NCBI GenBank assembly: GCA_052390115.1 | Contig: JBQTHE010000032.1 | Location: 1-64,000, forward strand | Direction of reading: 5' to 3' | DNA length: 64,000 nt | Origin: GCA-003244245 sp052390115 | Lineage (GTDB): Bacteria; Actinomycetota; Actinomycetes; Mycobacteriales; Pseudonocardiaceae | Part shown: in pieces, positions 43,106 through 52,028 of the stretch | How the letters are laid out: each line of letters starts with the position of its first letter | Numbering within the stretch: position 1 is the first letter of the stretch | Made by a program: the position numbers and the translations under genes | The notes under the pieces: generated by a model | What the model was told of the DNA's origin: nothing | What the model saw: the letters and a program-made list of their open reading frames with translations, nothing else | The model's database searches: none

Positions 43106-43726
43106 ATGCCCACGCGCACAATCATGACCTTGGTCGCGGCTGCGGCCGCCGCCCTCACTGCCGGTGCCGCGCTCGGCGGCTGCGGTACCACCGCCACGGC
43201 ACCTCCCAGCAGCTCGGCAAGCTCACCGCAGGTCGCCCAGGCCCACAACCAGGCCGATATCACCTTCGCCCAGGGCATGATCCCGCACCACGCCCAGGCC
43301 GTCGCCATGTCCGAGATGGCGGCTCAACGAGCGGAATCACCCCAGGTGAAGGATCTCGCTGCCCGCATTCAGGCTGCTCAGCAACCGGAGATCGATCAGC
43401 TGACCGGATTCCTGCGCGCGTGGAACGCCCCGGTGCCTGACGCCAACAGCCCGATGGCCGGTATGGGGCAGATGGAGCACGGAGCCAGCGGCCCAATGCC
43501 CGGCATGATGTCCGGCGACCAGATGCAAGGTTTAGGGCAGGCTAGCGGCAACACGTTTGACCGGATGTTCCTGCAGATGATGATCGCCCATCACCAAGGG
43601 GCTGTCACGATGGCCGGAACTGAGCTCAAAGACGGACAGAACCCTGACGCACGCCAACTCGCGCAGCGCATTATCGACGCCCAACAGCGCGAGATCACCG
43701 AAATGCAGAGTCTCCTCGGCGGGTAG
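43106..43726 (+). CDS. DUF305 family lipoprotein
   Basis: ATG 43106 has GAGGA at good spacing; ATG 43100 is also in frame. The 206-residue product has a signal peptide and lipobox (ALGGC). It then has two DUF305 halves, each with the ferritin-like signature: FAQGMIPHHAQAVAMSEMA and FLQMMIAHHQGAVTMAGTEL. A Met-rich linker lies between them (MAGMGQMEHGASGPMPGMM). The paired MIPHH/MIAHH motifs and Met richness suggest copper or other metal binding outside the cell. A strong hairpin follows the stop. Confidence 0.88.
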   Translation: MPTRTIMTLVAAAAAALTAGAALGGCGTTATAPPSSSASSPQVAQAHNQADITFAQGMIPHHAQAVAMSEMAAQRAESPQVKDLAARIQAAQQPEIDQLTGFLRAWNAPVPDANSPMAGMGQMEHGASGPMPGMMSGDQMQGLGQASGNTFDRMFLQMMIAHHQGAVTMAGTELKDGQNPDARQLAQRIIDAQQREITEMQSLLGG

Positions 43727-43740
43727 TGATCCGCTGGCTG

Positions 43741-43771
43741 CCCAACCGTAGGGCAACGCCCTACGGTTGGG
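43741..43771 (+). terminator. intrinsic hairpin after the DUF305 gene
   Basis: CCCAACCGTAGGGC (43741-43754) and GCCCTACGGTTGGG (43758-43771) pair perfectly with a 3-base loop, 14 bases after the stop. No T tract follows, as is common in actinomycetes. Confidence 0.85.
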
Positions 43772-43834
43772 CGAGCACAACATTGGCGTGGACTGAGAGC
43801 CTGACTGTATGCGGCCTATTGGGGGTAGTAGGTA

Positions 43835-44194
43835 GTGAGTGCGGTGACCGCGTTCGTGGCAGCTTTGTTGCTTCTCGTGGTCGCCGTCACGCTGGTCGGC
43901 GCCGGGTACGGGATCGCCCGGCTGGTCCGGGTGGCACCCACAGTCCCTGTGGCCGAACCGTTCCTTTCGGGGAACGGGCCGAGTGAGCACGCGTTCTCCC
44001 GGTTCCACGTCCGCTGGTATCCGTTGTCGATGGTTTACCTGGCGTTCGAGATGGAGATGCTGTTCATGTATCCGTGGACGCTCGTCGTCGCGGAGATCGG
44101 TGCCGTAGCGGTGATCGAGATGTTCGTGTTTCTCGGCATCCTGCTCACCGGGGTGGCCTACGCGTGGCGGGAAGGGGCGTTGCGGTGGGTCTGA
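43835..44194 (+). CDS. nuoA: complex-I-like subunit A
   Basis: This 119-residue protein has three membrane helices and the NuoA core FSRFHVRWYPLSMVYLAFEM followed by EMLFMYPW. That is the subunit at the junction of membrane and peripheral arms. GTG 43835 is the start. It heads an eight-gene operon with only membrane-arm homologues, and it overlaps the next gene by 10 bases. Confidence 0.9.
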   Translation: MSAVTAFVAALLLLVVAVTLVGAGYGIARLVRVAPTVPVAEPFLSGNGPSEHAFSRFHVRWYPLSMVYLAFEMEMLFMYPWTLVVAEIGAVAVIEMFVFLGILLTGVAYAWREGALRWV

Positions 44195-45273
44195 CCGGTT
44201 TCCTGTTGCGCCTCGCCGCGGACCGGCCGCACGTACTGCTGGTCGAAGTGCCCGGCGGCACTCGCGTCCGGCTCGCTGCCGAAGGGGAGTTGCGGCAGCG
44301 GGGGTGGCTGGCCGCAGCCGGCCCGGCAGATTCCGATGTCCTCGTCGTCGCCGGACCACTCGGTCCGCGGTTGCAGCCCCTCGCCGACCGGGTCTGGCAG
44401 CAGATCCCTGGCCCCCGGGTATACCTGCACCTGCTTGATCCGGACACCGTGCCCGCCGAGCTCGACAATGCTCGCAGCACGTTGGCCGGCGGCGGTGAGC
44501 CATGGGCGACAGCCGGGAGCCATATGAACGAGGGCCATGCGCACGGCCATCACGATATGGAGATGCCTGGTGGCCTGCCCATGGCGGATCGGGGGGAGGA
44601 CCGCGACGGGCTGATGCTCGACCAGCTGCACGTTCCGCTCGGCCCGCTGCTTCCGGATTGGCCAGCGGGCCTGGTGGTACATACGACCCTGCAGGGTGAC
44701 GTCGTCCAGGCTGCGCGGGTGGAGGTACTGCGGGCGGACGGTCCCCGGGAGGACTTCTGGGGCGAGCCTTGGCGCCGCGCGGCGGCTGGCGAGCCGGTAA
44801 CCGTCGGCGATGCGGCCCGCAGACAGGTGGCCGCGCATCTGGACAGCCTCGCCCGACTGCTCACCGTGGCTGGCTGGTCGGACGCCGCGGTGCGGACGCG
44901 GTGGCTGCGTGATGATGTCCTCGGCGGCGCCCACGCCGAGCAGCTGGTGCCGCGGGCGCAGCGGCTGGCGCGGCGGCTGCGTGGTTCGCGCACGTTGCGC
45001 TGGCTCACCGACGGCGTCGGTATCCACTCCGGCGGGGATGTCAGTGCCCGCTGGCTGGCCTGGCTCGCCGACATCGAACGGGCACTGCCCGACGTTGCGG
45101 GTACGGGCCCGATCCCGGGTGTGCGCGAGCCCGGCCGGAGCCCCGCTGCGCTGCTCACCGTGCTGCCTGGGCTGCTGGAGGGTACGGAGCTCGCCACCGC
45201 GCGGTTGATCGTCGCCAGCTTGGACCCCGACGTCGCGGGGCTGGGGACAGCTGCGGAGGTGACGGGTGGCTGA
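44185..45273 (+). CDS. cysteine-less NuoB/NuoD-like fusion protein
   Basis: GTG 44185 starts inside nuoA; the product has 362 residues. Residues about 45-85 (DSDVLVVAGPLGPRLQPLAD, RVWQQIPGPRVYLHLLD) follow the NuoB pattern 'ADVLIVAGT...L...YDQMP.P', but the Cys ligands of cluster N2 are absent. After a His-rich linker (GHAHGHHDMEMPGG), HVPLGPLLPDWPAGLVVHTT and LQGDVVQAARVEV resemble the first strands of NuoD/hydrogenase large subunits, without metal-binding Cys. It may cap the membrane arm without carrying electrons. It is encoded where nuoB-nuoC-nuoD normally lie. Confidence 0.65.
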   Translation: MGLTGFLLRLAADRPHVLLVEVPGGTRVRLAAEGELRQRGWLAAAGPADSDVLVVAGPLGPRLQPLADRVWQQIPGPRVYLHLLDPDTVPAELDNARSTLAGGGEPWATAGSHMNEGHAHGHHDMEMPGGLPMADRGEDRDGLMLDQLHVPLGPLLPDWPAGLVVHTTLQGDVVQAARVEVLRADGPREDFWGEPWRRAAAGEPVTVGDAARRQVAAHLDSLARLLTVAGWSDAAVRTRWLRDDVLGGAHAEQLVPRAQRLARRLRGSRTLRWLTDGVGIHSGGDVSARWLAWLADIERALPDVAGTGPIPGVREPGRSPAALLTVLPGLLEGTELATARLIVASLDPDVAGLGTAAEVTGG

Positions 45274-46192
45274 CCCCGCGCTATGGACGGTGCTGGTGCT
45301 GCCCGCGGTGCTCGCGGTGGTGGTGGTTGCCACGGTGGCTGTGGATGCCGCGCTGTCGAGCCGGGCCGCGGGCAGAGCAGAATCGCTGACGGGAGCGGCT
45401 GGCGCGCCGCTGCGCGAGGTGGCGCGGCTGCTGTTGGGCCAGCGTCGTGACACCACCGCTGCCGACAGTGTGCTGTGGCTAGCCGGTGTGATCACCCTGC
45501 CGGTCGCCGGGTTGCTCGCCGCGCTGGTGCTGCCGCTGGGCTTCACCAGCGTGGCTGACCTCGCGGTCGGGATCGTGTGGTTCAACGCGATGGAGATCCT
45601 CGCGTGGGCCGCGGTGTGGATGGCCGGCTGGGGGCCGAACTCGGCGTTCTCCCTGATCGGCGGCTACCGCTTCATCGCCCAAGGGCTGTCTTATGAGCTG
45701 CCGCACATGTTCGCGTTGATCACCGCTGCCACCGCGGCGGGAACGCTGCGGGTGGGCGGCATCGTCGAGGCGCAGGCCGGGCTGTGGTTCGTGGTGTGGA
45801 TGCCCGTTGCGTTCGTCGTGTACCTGCTCAGCGCGATGGCGATGGCGTTCTGGGGCCCGTTCGACGCCCCCGTCGGCCGCGACATCGCCGGCGGAGCGGC
45901 GGGAGAGCTGTCCGGTGTGGACCGGCTGCTGTTCCTCGGGGGGCGATGGCTGCTCCTCGTCGTTGCCGGCGCCATGGCGGTACCGCTGTTCCTCGGTGGG
46001 GGCAACGGTCCGCTGTTGCCGCCGTGGCTGTGGACGATCGTCAAGACCGCTGCGGTGCTGGCGGCGATCGTGTGGGTGGGACGGCGGTTCCCGACGGTGC
46101 GGATGGATCGGTTCGTCGAGGTCGCCTGGATGGTGCTCATCCCGCTGACCATCCTGCAGACGCTGGTCGTCGCGCTCGTGGTGCTGGTCTGA
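45266..46192 (+). CDS. nuoH: complex-I-like subunit H
   Basis: This 308-residue membrane protein with about eight helices has the NuoH pattern GGYRFIAQGLSYELPHMFAL and MAMAFWGPFDAP, corresponding to the quinone-channel loops. GTG 45266 overlaps the preceding stop. The matrix-type acidic loops are shorter than in the respiratory NuoH, as expected for hydrogenase-related or partial complexes. Confidence 0.87.
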   Translation: MADPALWTVLVLPAVLAVVVVATVAVDAALSSRAAGRAESLTGAAGAPLREVARLLLGQRRDTTAADSVLWLAGVITLPVAGLLAALVLPLGFTSVADLAVGIVWFNAMEILAWAAVWMAGWGPNSAFSLIGGYRFIAQGLSYELPHMFALITAATAAGTLRVGGIVEAQAGLWFVVWMPVAFVVYLLSAMAMAFWGPFDAPVGRDIAGGAAGELSGVDRLLFLGGRWLLLVVAGAMAVPLFLGGGNGPLLPPWLWTIVKTAAVLAAIVWVGRRFPTVRMDRFVEVAWMVLIPLTILQTLVVALVVLV

Positions 46193-46208
46193 TAAGGAGG
46201 TGGGGACC

Positions 46209-46769
46209 GTGACCGCGGTGCTGTTCTGGATCTTCGCGGTGGGGGCTGTGGTCACCGGTTTGCTGGTGTTCCGGCTGGACTCGATGGCCCGGGTGACGTT
46301 CGCTCTGCTCGCCTCATTCCTGTTCGTGGCCGCCGAGGTGGTGCTGCTGGGCCTGGGCTACCTCGGCGTCGTGATCATCCTCATGATGGTCATGGAAATG
46401 GTGATCATGGCTGTCTTCATGGTCATGTACATGATGAACCCGGCCGGGCTGATGCCGATGTCCATGGAGCACAACAAGACCGGTTCGATGGCGATCGCCG
46501 TCGCGACGTTCGCGGTGCTCGCCGCCGGGATCTTCCTCGTCGACTGGCCTGGGCGGGCCGGGCAGCCCCCTGCCGATCCCACCTTCGCGCTCGGTGCGGC
46601 GCTGATGGGTACGCAGATGCTCACGATGATGACCCTCGGGCTCGCGATCTTCGCGACGATCGTGACGACCGTGGTGCTGTCCACCTCCCGCGGCCGCTAC
46701 GACCGGTTCGGTGACGACCTGGACGCCCTGCGCGCCGACGACCCGGTGCCGGGAGGGATCGGGCGATGA
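46209..46769 (+). CDS. nuoJ: complex-I-like subunit J
   Basis: GTG 46209 lies eight bases after AAGGAGG (46195-46201); the in-frame GTG 46200 overlaps that site and is rejected. The 186-residue product has five helices and the NuoJ core RVTFALLASFLFVAAEVVLL, then GYLGVVIILMMVMEMVIMAV. The usual Tyr/Gly 'YAGAI' bulge is GYLGVV here. ATGA overlap with nuoK. Confidence 0.87.
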   Translation: MTAVLFWIFAVGAVVTGLLVFRLDSMARVTFALLASFLFVAAEVVLLGLGYLGVVIILMMVMEMVIMAVFMVMYMMNPAGLMPMSMEHNKTGSMAIAVATFAVLAAGIFLVDWPGRAGQPPADPTFALGAALMGTQMLTMMTLGLAIFATIVTTVVLSTSRGRYDRFGDDLDALRADDPVPGGIGR

Positions 46770-47071
46770 GCCTCGAGCTTTTTCTCCTACTGGGTGCCGC
46801 GCTGTTCGCCATCGGCCTGTACGGCGCGCTGTCGCAGCAGTCAATCGTGATGCTGATGATGGGCCTGGAGCTCATGCTCAACGGGGTCATCGTCGCGGCC
46901 GCCGCCTTCTGGTACTACGTCGCCCCGGCCACCGCGGACGGGCAGGTGCTCATCATCGTGCTGATCACCGTGATGGCCTTGGAGATGGCGGTCGGCTTCG
47001 CGGTCGTCACCGCGATCTTCCGGGCCCGCGATGTCGACATGACCGACATGGCCGCGGACCTCAAGGAGTAG
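46766..47071 (+). CDS. nuoK: complex-I-like subunit K
   Basis: This 101-residue, three-helix protein carries the conserved Glu in MLMMGLELMLNGVIV and the second conserved Glu in VMALEMAVGFAVVTAI, the proton-path carboxylates of NuoK. Start ATG 46766 overlaps the nuoJ stop. Both carboxylates are intact, so proton transfer chemistry is plausible. Confidence 0.9.
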   Translation: MSLELFLLLGAALFAIGLYGALSQQSIVMLMMGLELMLNGVIVAAAAFWYYVAPATADGQVLIIVLITVMALEMAVGFAVVTAIFRARDVDMTDMAADLKE

Positions 47072-47073
47072 CG

Positions 47074-48850
47074 ATGCTCGCCTGGCTGCTGGTCGCGGTG
47101 CCGCTGGGCGCCGGGGCGCTGCTGGCGTGCAGCGGCCGGAAGCGACGGCGCCGTTCCTGGCCGGGATCGACGCCGGGCTGGCCGTCGACGGGCTCTCGGC
47201 GATCCTGGTCGTCACCGTCGCTGCGGTCACCCTGGCCGTGCTGCTCTTCTCGTCCGGAGAGTTCGGTCGAAACGAGGCGCGCGCCAGGTTCACCGGGCTG
47301 ATGCTGCTGTTCGCCGGGGCCATGCTCGTCACGGTCACCGCCACCGGGTTGGTGCTGCTGCTGATGGGATGGGAGGTGATGGGCGCGACGAGCTGGGCGC
47401 TCATCGCGTTCTGGTGGCGCGAACCGAGGCGGGTGGCTGCGGCCAACGTTGCATTCCTCACCACCCGCGGGGCCGACCTCGACTTGTACCTTGCCGCAGG
47501 GGCGGCGCTCGCCGGCGGTGCCGGCTCGCTGGCGCTGGCCGAGCTGCCTGCCGCCACGCAGCCCTGGCTAGATCTGCTCACCGCGGGGATCGTGCTCGCC
47601 GCGATCGGGAAGTCCGCGCAGCTGCCGTTGTCGTTCTGGCTTTCCCGCGCCATGGAGGGCCCCAGCCCGGTCTCGGCGCTGCTGCACTCCGCGACGATGG
47701 TCGCCGCGGGCGCCTACCTGCTGCTGCGCCTGCAGCCACTGCTTGCCGTATCCGGCTGGGCGCAGCCGCTGGTCGCCTGGGTGGGCACGGCCACCGCGGT
47801 GGTGCTCGGCCTCGTCGCCGTCGCCCAGACCGACCTCAAGCAGCTGCTCGCCGCGTCCACCTCCGCCCAGGTCGGGTTCATGGTCCTGGCCGCGGGCGTG
47901 GGTGGGGTGGCAGCGGGCACCTCACAGCTGGTCGCGCACGCGGCCACCAAGTCGGCGCTGTTCCTGGCGGCCGGGGCCTGGCTGACCGCGCTGGGCACCA
48001 AGGCACTGCCCGCGTTGCGCGGTGCCGCCCGGCGCTACCCGCTGGTGGGCGTGACGTTCACAATCGCCGCGGCATCGCTGGCCGGCCTGGCGCCGCTGTC
48101 GCTGTGGGTCACCAAGGACGGGGTGCTCGCCGCCGCGCTGGCTCGCAGCCCCGCGCTGTATGTCACCGGCCTGGCGGCTGCGGTGATCTCCGCGGTCTAC
48201 AGTGCCAAGGCGGCGTGGTTCGTCTGGCAGCCGGAGCCGGCCGGCGCCCAGACCGGGTGGGACACCGAGCAACCCGGCACCCGGGAGGTGGCCGCGCCGG
48301 CCCGCGTGGCGCTGGTGGCACTGGCCGGCTGCGCCGCCGCGCTGGCGTCCTAGGCCTGCCGCCGGTGGCGCGGACGATCGAGGAACTCGTCGGCGCACCG
48401 GCTACGACGTCACCGGTGGCGTGGGAACTCGTGACATCCGCGCTTCTCGCCCTCGCCGCCGCGGCTGCCGTGTGGTGGTGGGGCGGCCGTCCGGCGCCGG
48501 TCCCGACTGCCGTGCGCCGAGCACTGGGTAACTGGCTGCATCTTGAGCAGGGGGTGCACCTGCTCGCCGTCCGACCGACGATGGCGCTGGCCCGCGGGCT
48601 GGCCGCGTTCGACGATCGGGTACTGCATCGGGCGGTGATGGCCCTGCCGGTCGTGGTGCTGTGGCTGGCCCGGCTGACCGAGCGCCGCGCCGAGGTGCGC
48701 GTCGACGGGGCGGTCCGGGCCGTCGTGGCGGGTGCCCGCCGGCTGGGTGTGCTCGCACGCCGCCCGCAAACCGGCCAGCTGCACCAGTACTACGCCCAGA
48801 CCGCGGTCGCGCTCCTGGTGCTGGCCCTGCTCACCGTCTTCGTGAGGTAG
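47074..48850 (+). CDS. nuoL: complex-I-like subunit L, two single-base frameshifts
   Basis: The expected start is ATG 47074 (MLAWLLVAVPLGAGALLA), two bases after nuoK. The frame is lost near 47127 and resumes as RPEATAPFLAGIDAGLAVDG. It then runs through the antiporter core (LFLAAGAWLTALGTKALPAL, GKSAQLPLSFWLSRAMEGPS with Lys and the HSATMV loop) to a stop at 48353. The natural C-terminus (VLGLPPVARTIEELVG to HQYYAQTAVALLVLALLTVF) is in a third frame. Adding one base at each site restores a protein of about 592 residues. This is either decay or assembly indels. Confidence 0.8.
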
Positions 48851-48852
48851 CC

Positions 48853-50385
48853 GTGCTCTCGCTGATCGTCTTCCTGCCGCTGGCCGCCGCCGTGGCGTTG
48901 GCCGCGGTACCGGGCTCGGCGCGGCCCCGGGTGTTCGTCTGGAGCTGGATCGCGGTCGCGGCGGTCGACGTCGCCCTGGTCGTCGTGGCCTGGATCGGCT
49001 ACGACGCCGCCGGCGGGCTCGGGTACGAGGAGAACCTGCGGTGGATCCCCAGCGCGGGGGTCGGATACCACGTGGGCGTCGATGGCCTGTCGCTGCCGCT
49101 GGTGGCGATGACCGCGGTGCTATTCCTCGCCTGCGCGATCTACTCGCTGCGCCAGACGCACCGGGTCAAGAGCTTCGTGTTGCTGTTCCTGTTCCTGCAG
49201 ACAGTGAGCCTTCGCCTGTTCGTCGCGCTGGATCTGATCCTGTTCTTCGTCTATTTCGACCTGTCCATCGTCGGCATGTACTTCGTGATCGCCGGGTGGG
49301 GCCACGGGCAGGCCCGGCGGGCGGCGCTGATGTTCTTCCTCTACACCTTCATCGGATCCCTGGCGCTGCTGCTGGGTTTCATCGGCCTGTACCTGGCCGC
49401 CGACCCGCACACCTTCGACATCGTCGAGCTGGCTCGGTCCAACCCGCTGGCCGGCAGCGGTGCCTACGGCGCGCTGGTGCTGCTCGCGGTGGGGATCGGG
49501 CTGGCGGTCAAGACCCCGACCGTGCCGTTCCACACCTGGCTACCGCCTGCACACACCGATGCGCCCGCCGCGGGGTCGGCGATCCTGGCCGGGGTCCTGC
49601 TGAAGATGGGCACCTACGGTTTCGTCCGGATCGCGATGCCGCTGCTGCCCGACACCTGGCGCGCCTACGCCCCGGTGATAGTCGTCGTCGGGGTGGTCTC
49701 GGTCCTCTACGGCGCGCTGGTCGCGCTGGCCCAGGAGGACTTCAAACGGATGGTCGCCTACACCTCGGTCAACCACATGGGCTACGTCATCCTGGCGGTC
49801 GGCGCCGCCGGGATGCTCGCCGGCAGCGACGAGCAGGCCCGCTCACTCGCCATCACCGGCGCGGTGACCCAGATGGTCAGCCACGGCCTGATCACCGCGG
49901 CGCTGTTCCTGCTCGCCGGGGTGCTGTGGGACCGCAGCGCCAGCTACGACATGGGCTCCTACTCGGGCCTGGCCGGCCCCGCGCCGGTGTTCGCGGGCGC
50001 GACCGGGCTGGCCGCGTTCGCCTCGCTCGGGCTACCGGGCTTCTCCGGGTTCATCGCCGAGTTCCAGATCTTCACCGGCAGCCTGGCCTCAGCGACGGTG
50101 GCGACGGCACTGGCGGTGCTCGGCATCCTGCTCACCGCCGGGCTGTTCCTGCGCGCATTGCAGCGGATGCTCCTCGGGCCGCTGCGGGTCCCGGACGCAC
50201 CGGGTGCGGCCCGTGGCCGGCTGAGCCGGCAATCCGACCACCGCTTCGCCGACCTGCGCCGCAGTGAAGCCGCCTCGATTCTTCTGCTACTCGCCCTCGT
50301 CGTGGTCATCGGCGTGCTGCCCCGGTTCCTGCTCGACGTCATCGAGCCCGCGTCGGTAACCCTCATCGAGCTGGTCAGCCGATGA
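48853..50385 (+). CDS. nuoM: complex-I-like subunit M
   Basis: GTG 48853 follows the nuoL stop by two bases; the product has 510 residues and about 14 helices. Antiporter-type motifs are kept: GIGLAVKTPTVPFHTWLPPA with the key Lys, HTDAPAAGSAILAGVLLKMG, and QEDFKRMVAYTSVNHMGYVI. The intact charged residues suggest a working proton channel. It overlaps nuoN by ATGA. Confidence 0.92.
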   Translation: MLSLIVFLPLAAAVALAAVPGSARPRVFVWSWIAVAAVDVALVVVAWIGYDAAGGLGYEENLRWIPSAGVGYHVGVDGLSLPLVAMTAVLFLACAIYSLRQTHRVKSFVLLFLFLQTVSLRLFVALDLILFFVYFDLSIVGMYFVIAGWGHGQARRAALMFFLYTFIGSLALLLGFIGLYLAADPHTFDIVELARSNPLAGSGAYGALVLLAVGIGLAVKTPTVPFHTWLPPAHTDAPAAGSAILAGVLLKMGTYGFVRIAMPLLPDTWRAYAPVIVVVGVVSVLYGALVALAQEDFKRMVAYTSVNHMGYVILAVGAAGMLAGSDEQARSLAITGAVTQMVSHGLITAALFLLAGVLWDRSASYDMGSYSGLAGPAPVFAGATGLAAFASLGLPGFSGFIAEFQIFTGSLASATVATALAVLGILLTAGLFLRALQRMLLGPLRVPDAPGAARGRLSRQSDHRFADLRRSEAASILLLLALVVVIGVLPRFLLDVIEPASVTLIELVSR

Positions 50386-51806
50386 ACATGGACATGAACG
50401 ACAACCCGCTGGCCCTGATCCCCGAGCTGGCGCTGCTCACCGGTGCGGTGCTCGGCCTGCTGCTGGGCTGCTGGCTGCCGCGGCGCCGGCAGTGGGTGGT
50501 GCGCCTGCTCGCCGCGGTGTGCTGCCTGGTGGGCCTCGTAGCCGCCGCCGTGGCGATGGGCGCCGACCCGGAGCTGGTGTTCGGTGACAGCTACGCCGTG
50601 GACACCGCCACGAACGCGGTCCGGATCATCGTGCTGGCGGCCACCCTGCTGGTGATCTGCCTGTCGATCGAGACGGTCGGCGGGCACCGCCGGGAGACCG
50701 AGTTCTATGTGCTCCTGCTGCTCGGCGCGCTCGGCACGATCATGCTGGTCGGCGCGTCCGACCTGCTGCTGCTCGTCGCCGGATACCTGCTCGCCTCCAT
50801 CCCGCTCTACGCGCTGACCGGGTTCGCCAAGGACGCCCCTGGCACCGAAGCGGCGATGAAGTACTACCTGATGGGCGCCCTGCTCGGGGTGGTGATGATC
50901 ACCGGTGTGACCGTCCTCTACGGGGCCGGTGGGGCCACCGGATACCAGGCACTCGCGTCGAGCCTGCCCGGCGCACCGCAGCCGGCCGTCGCGGTCGGGG
51001 TCGTCGCGGTGCTGGCCGGGCTGCTGTTCAAGATCGGCGCGGTGCCCGCGCACTTCTGGGTGCCCGATGTCACCGAGGGTGCCAGCGCGCCGGTGGCGGC
51101 GTTCGTCACCACGATTCCCAAGATCGGTGGGCTGGCCGCCGCGTACCGGCTGGTGGCCGAGGCGCTACCGGCCGTCAGAGTCAACTGGCCGCTGCTGCTG
51201 GCGATCCTCGCCGCCGCATCGATGACTTTGGGCAATCTGGCCGCGTTCTTCCAGGACAGCGTCCGCCGACTGCTTGCTTATTCGACGATCTCCCAGGTCG
51301 GCTACATCCTGATGGCAGTCGCGGTCGCCACCCGCACTGACCTCGCGTTGCCAGCCCTGCTGTTCTACCTGGCCGCCTACGCCGTGACCAACCTCGGCGT
51401 CTTCGCGATCGTCGCAGAGTTCCCCCACGCAAGCCGGATCGAGGACTACCGGGGTCTCGCCAAGCGCCACCCCGGCCTGGCCGCGGTGCTCGTCGTGTGC
51501 CTGCTCGGCCTGGTCGGCACCCCACCCACCGCGGTGTTCCTCGGCAAGCTCGAGGTCTTCGCCGCCACGATCGACGGCGGCTTCACCTGGCTGGCCGCGG
51601 TCGCCGTCATCAACACGGTGGCCAGCCTCTTCTACTACCTGCGCTGGATCGCGCCGGCCTTTCTGGGACGGCCGTCGCTACCGGCCCTCGCCCCGGCCGG
51701 TCGCTGGGCGGCTCTCGGCGCCTACACCGCCGGTATCGCCTCTCTCGCGCTCGGTATCGCTGGCGGCATGGCCCTCCCGCTCGGAACCGGCCCGCTGCTG
51801 CCCTGA
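50382..51806 (+). CDS. nuoN: complex-I-like subunit N
   Basis: This 474-residue protein has 14 predicted helices and the NuoN/MrpD-like motifs LLFKIGAVPAHFWVPDVTEG and FFQDSVRRLLAYSTISQVGY. It is the last gene of the operon. No NuoE, F, G, I or a true NuoB, C or D is encoded on either side, so no NADH-oxidising arm is present in the window. Confidence 0.92.
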   Translation: MNMDMNDNPLALIPELALLTGAVLGLLLGCWLPRRRQWVVRLLAAVCCLVGLVAAAVAMGADPELVFGDSYAVDTATNAVRIIVLAATLLVICLSIETVGGHRRETEFYVLLLLGALGTIMLVGASDLLLLVAGYLLASIPLYALTGFAKDAPGTEAAMKYYLMGALLGVVMITGVTVLYGAGGATGYQALASSLPGAPQPAVAVGVVAVLAGLLFKIGAVPAHFWVPDVTEGASAPVAAFVTTIPKIGGLAAAYRLVAEALPAVRVNWPLLLAILAAASMTLGNLAAFFQDSVRRLLAYSTISQVGYILMAVAVATRTDLALPALLFYLAAYAVTNLGVFAIVAEFPHASRIEDYRGLAKRHPGLAAVLVVCLLGLVGTPPTAVFLGKLEVFAATIDGGFTWLAAVAVINTVASLFYYLRWIAPAFLGRPSLPALAPAGRWAALGAYTAGIASLALGIAGGMALPLGTGPLLP

Positions 51807-51887
51807 CACCTGTCGCCGGACTGAGCCACCTGGTCGAACAAGCACTGCGTCATCGCCAACGGTCAGCCAGCTCACGATCGGTAGTTA

Positions 51888-51904
51888 TACTATGAGAGAT
51901 AGCA
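51888..51904 (+). promoter_or_regulatory. BlaI-type operator before the beta-helix lipoprotein
   Basis: TACTATGAGAGATAGCA is an imperfect TACTAY-N5-ATAGYA dyad. The wider block TAGTTATACTATGAGAGATAGCAGCTGA-like (51882-51908) is nearly repeated at 54709-54735 next to blaI. It also contains TATACT, usable as a -10 box, 137 bases before the start at 52029. It is the same operator class as 54697-54731 and 54964-54980. Confidence 0.7.
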
Positions 51905-52028
51905 GCTGAGGGCGTGGCTGGGCATGGGGAGGGCGCGGTCATGCCGGGCACGACACAAGCCGCCGCTCAGAGGCCGGCGCCCAGGTTGTCGCGATGGCGA
52001 AGTGCTTGATGCAGGGGAGGGAAAGCAG

